Origin: Betaproteobacteria bacterium
GTDB lineage: Bacteria > Pseudomonadota > Gammaproteobacteria > Burkholderiales > Methylophilaceae
NCBI GenBank assembly: GCA_009926035.1
Contig: RFPQ01000038.1
Location: forward strand, 1-7,081
Direction: 5' to 3'
DNA length: 7,081 nt
The notes beneath the pieces were generated by a model. That model searched no databases and had not been told where the DNA came from. It saw only the letters and a program-made list of their open reading frames with translations. The translations under genes and the position numbers were made by a program. Positions 5,872 through 7,081 of this stretch are shown here, piece after piece; position 1 is the stretch's first letter; every line of letters starts with the position of its first letter.

Positions 5872-6492
5872 ATGAAAAAATCACTCATTGCCATTTTAGT
5901 TGCTGGCTTAATGGCACCAGCCCTATCTTTTGCTGAAAAGGGTGATGTGGTTGTTCGTTTAAGAGCAACTCACATTGCACCTGACGAATCAAGTCATCTT
6001 AATTTAAGTGGATACCAAAAATTAGAAGTCGATAGCAATACAATTCCAGAAATTGACTTCTCATACTATTTTACAAAAAATATAGCTGCTGAACTTATTT
6101 TGGCTACAGGTACAAGACATGATGTAAATGCAATTGCAAATGATGGATCTGTAAGCAAATTAGGTAGTATTAATCTCCTGCCTCCGACATTAACTGCACA
6201 ATGGCATTTTAATCCTGATCAAACAGTTGACCCTTATGTTGGAGCAGGTTTGTCCTATATCAGAGCGATAGATAGAAATTTAAATTTAAGTACGACAGGC
6301 ATTACCGTTGATAGAAATATGTTTGGTCCAGCACTTCAAGCAGGTGTCGATTACAATCTCCAAAACAAATGGTTAGTCAACTTTGATGTGAAGAAAATCT
6401 GGTTTAGCACAGACGTCAATACGACTTCAAAAATTGACGATCTTGACGTTGACCCATGGGTTGTAAGCTTTGGTATTGGTAAGAAATTCTAG
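5872..6492 (+). CDS. ompW: OmpW-family outer membrane protein
   Basis: OmpW proteins are eight-stranded outer membrane beta-barrels with a hydrophobic channel, linked to uptake of small hydrophobic compounds and to envelope stress and redox adaptation. The 206-residue precursor starts with a Sec signal peptide: MKKS, a hydrophobic core (5-18) and a likely cut after Ala21 (SFA-EKG), leaving about 185 residues. Family marks are VVVRLRATHIAPDESS (26-41), NIAAELILATGTRHDV, LLPPTLTAQWHF, DPYVGAGLSYI, and the last strand ending GIGKKF with the C-terminal Phe used in barrel assembly. ATG 5872 has AGGGA 6 bases upstream. It stands alone between an FNR-type operator and a terminator, so it is probably monocistronic and induced when oxygen is low. 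Readthrough from the hemW unit is possible because no terminator separates them. Confidence 0.95.
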   Translation: MKKSLIAILVAGLMAPALSFAEKGDVVVRLRATHIAPDESSHLNLSGYQKLEVDSNTIPEIDFSYYFTKNIAAELILATGTRHDVNAIANDGSVSKLGSINLLPPTLTAQWHFNPDQTVDPYVGAGLSYIRAIDRNLNLSTTGITVDRNMFGPALQAGVDYNLQNKWLVNFDVKKIWFSTDVNTTSKIDDLDVDPWVVSFGIGKKF

Positions 6493-6500
6493 TAGTAAAT

Positions 6501-6521
6501 AATGCTAGGTCCACTAGCATT
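6501..6521. terminator. Hairpin after ompW (first of two)
   Basis: AATGCTAG (6501-6508) pairs perfectly with CTAGCATT (6514-6521) around a 5-base loop, an 8-base-pair stem starting 8 bases after the ompW stop. On the plus strand the tail is only TTTTCC-like. On the minus strand it is ATTATTTACT. It could act as a weak terminator in either direction or protect the 3' end of the ompW mRNA. For the convergent SafE-like gene it is the better candidate, since the second hairpin lacks a U-run on that strand. Confidence 0.5.
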
Positions 6522-6528
6522 TTCCTTG

Positions 6529-6558
6529 AACCCCTGCCTTCAAACGTAGGGGTTTTTT
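6529..6558 (+). terminator. Intrinsic terminator of ompW
   Basis: AACCCCT (6529-6535) pairs with AGGGGTT (6548-6554). A G-U and a C-G pair can extend the stem inward to 6537/6546, leaving an 8-base loop. A six-T run (6553-6558) follows directly, the classic Rho-independent layout. The T-run reaches into the stop codon of the convergent gene, so the two 3' ends are packed together. Confidence 0.85.
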
Positions 6559-7081
6559 ATTGGCACCATAATTTCATGGGATGAATTAAATCCATCCAGA
6601 TTGCCCAAGATGCAGCAATCATAAGAAGTAACCCTGCTATACGCATTCCTTGTATTTCATTGAGCCATAATTTTCCATTTTTTATCTTTAACCAAATGAT
6701 TGGGCTCACTATTAGAGAGATACTTGTGCCTAATGCAAAAAACATCATAGAAAGAAAGCCATTTAAAATATTTAAAGTAAGAGCTGCAACAAGCAATGCG
6801 GAATACAAAAGTCCGCATGGCATGAAAGACCAGAGCAATCCTAATAAAAAACTACTTCTTAACGTTTTAGAAATTTTTTGTATTTTATTCCAAATAGATT
6901 TACCCATATAATCAATCCATTGAGGTTGCTTTGCATAAAGCAACATCACAAAACCCAATACAAAAATAATGCCATGAAAAAATGTCCAGATAGGATGAAG
7001 CGACATCGTTTGATTTGAAAACCAAGCTAGATTATTCACAGAATAAGCTGCGATACCACCTAAGATGCCGTAACCTAAAAT
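6557..7081 (-). CDS. SafE/TauE-like membrane protein, C-terminal 174 residues (partial)
   Basis: The minus-strand frame is open from the right edge to TAA 6559-6557, so the N terminus is outside; GTG 7039 is an internal Val. The fragment is very hydrophobic, with about five or six membrane spans: ILGYGILGGIAAYS at the start, FFHGIIFVLGFVMLLY, a long pair around LLGLLWSFMPCGLLYSALL, FFALGTSISLIVSPIIWL, and a last span near MRIAGLLLMIAASWAIW. The SFMPCGLLY motif and the FALGT loop match the COG2836 'sulfite exporter TauE/SafE' or UreH/cytochrome-biogenesis-like group. In many betaproteobacteria such genes lie beside cbb3 oxidase assembly genes (ccoGHIS) and fnr, suggesting a role in metal or cofactor handling. 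That role is inferred, and the neighbours here are unseen. The family name does not prove sulfite export. It converges on ompW. Confidence 0.85.
   Translation of the reverse strand: MLGYGILGGIAAYSVNNLAWFSNQTMSLHPIWTFFHGIIFVLGFVMLLYAKQPQWIDYMGKSIWNKIQKISKTLRSSFLLGLLWSFMPCGLLYSALLVAALTLNILNGFLSMMFFALGTSISLIVSPIIWLKIKNGKLWLNEIQGMRIAGLLLMIAASWAIWMDLIHPMKLWCQ

Noticed and set aside
6660..6911. Plus-strand open frame of 83 codons opposite the SafE-like gene
   Set aside because: The opposite strand encodes clear membrane spans with a family motif; this frame does not.
7037..7039. GTG as the start of the SafE-like gene
   Set aside because: The frame continues upstream to the window edge with membrane-like residues (ILGYGILGGIAAYS), so the codon is an internal Val.
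1..7081. Mobile elements, CRISPR arrays, tRNA/rRNA genes, long repeats
   Set aside because: I looked on both strands and saw no repeat-spacer pattern, no transposase-like protein, no terminal repeats and no tRNA-like cloverleaf outside the coding regions.

Overview
The window is an ordinary, densely packed stretch of an AT-rich bacterial chromosome. It most resembles a betaproteobacterium. The gmk-rpoZ-spoT order is shared with gamma- and betaproteobacteria. The rph-rdgB-hemW group, the OmpW porin and the SafE-like protein read as betaproteobacterial, and the low GC (judged by eye) would fit a Methylophilaceae-type lineage. The taxon is an inference from gene order and protein style, not a search result. 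I see no mobile element, CRISPR array, RNA gene or prophage.

Layout. On the minus strand, from about 2545 down to 1 and beyond, lies a head-to-tail run yicC -> gmk -> rpoZ -> spoT; spoT leaves the window after 250 codons. On the plus strand, starting back to back with yicC at about 2636, lies rph -> rdgB -> a 75-residue unknown protein -> hemW -> a DUF442-type phosphatase/rhodanese-like protein. Its junctions are short (+4, -8, +7 and +9 bases), so it is probably one transcription unit. Both units probably start from the 133-base gap 2523-2655. Next on the plus strand is ompW, with its own leader: a perfect FNR/CRP-family palindrome centred exactly 41.5 bases before the start site predicted from the -10 box. 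Two hairpins follow ompW, the second a good intrinsic terminator. The right edge holds the 3' part of a convergent minus-strand gene for a SafE/TauE-like membrane protein, whose 5' end lies outside.

How the genes fit together. The left unit joins RNA turnover (YicC), guanine nucleotide supply (Gmk), an RNA polymerase subunit (omega) and (p)ppGpp metabolism (SpoT), so GMP/GDP, alarmone and an alarmone-binding polymerase subunit are co-encoded. The right unit joins RNA 3'-end trimming (RNase PH), nucleotide-pool cleaning (RdgB) and haem handling (HemW). The right end has an oxygen/redox flavour: an FNR-type site before ompW, and a SafE-like gene of the kind often found near cbb3 oxidase assembly genes.

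No clearly new system is visible. The best leads are the ompW promoter architecture, the small uncharacterised protein embedded between rdgB and hemW, and a few residue-level oddities (Gmk P-loop, extra Cys in the DUF442 protein, proline run in SpoT).
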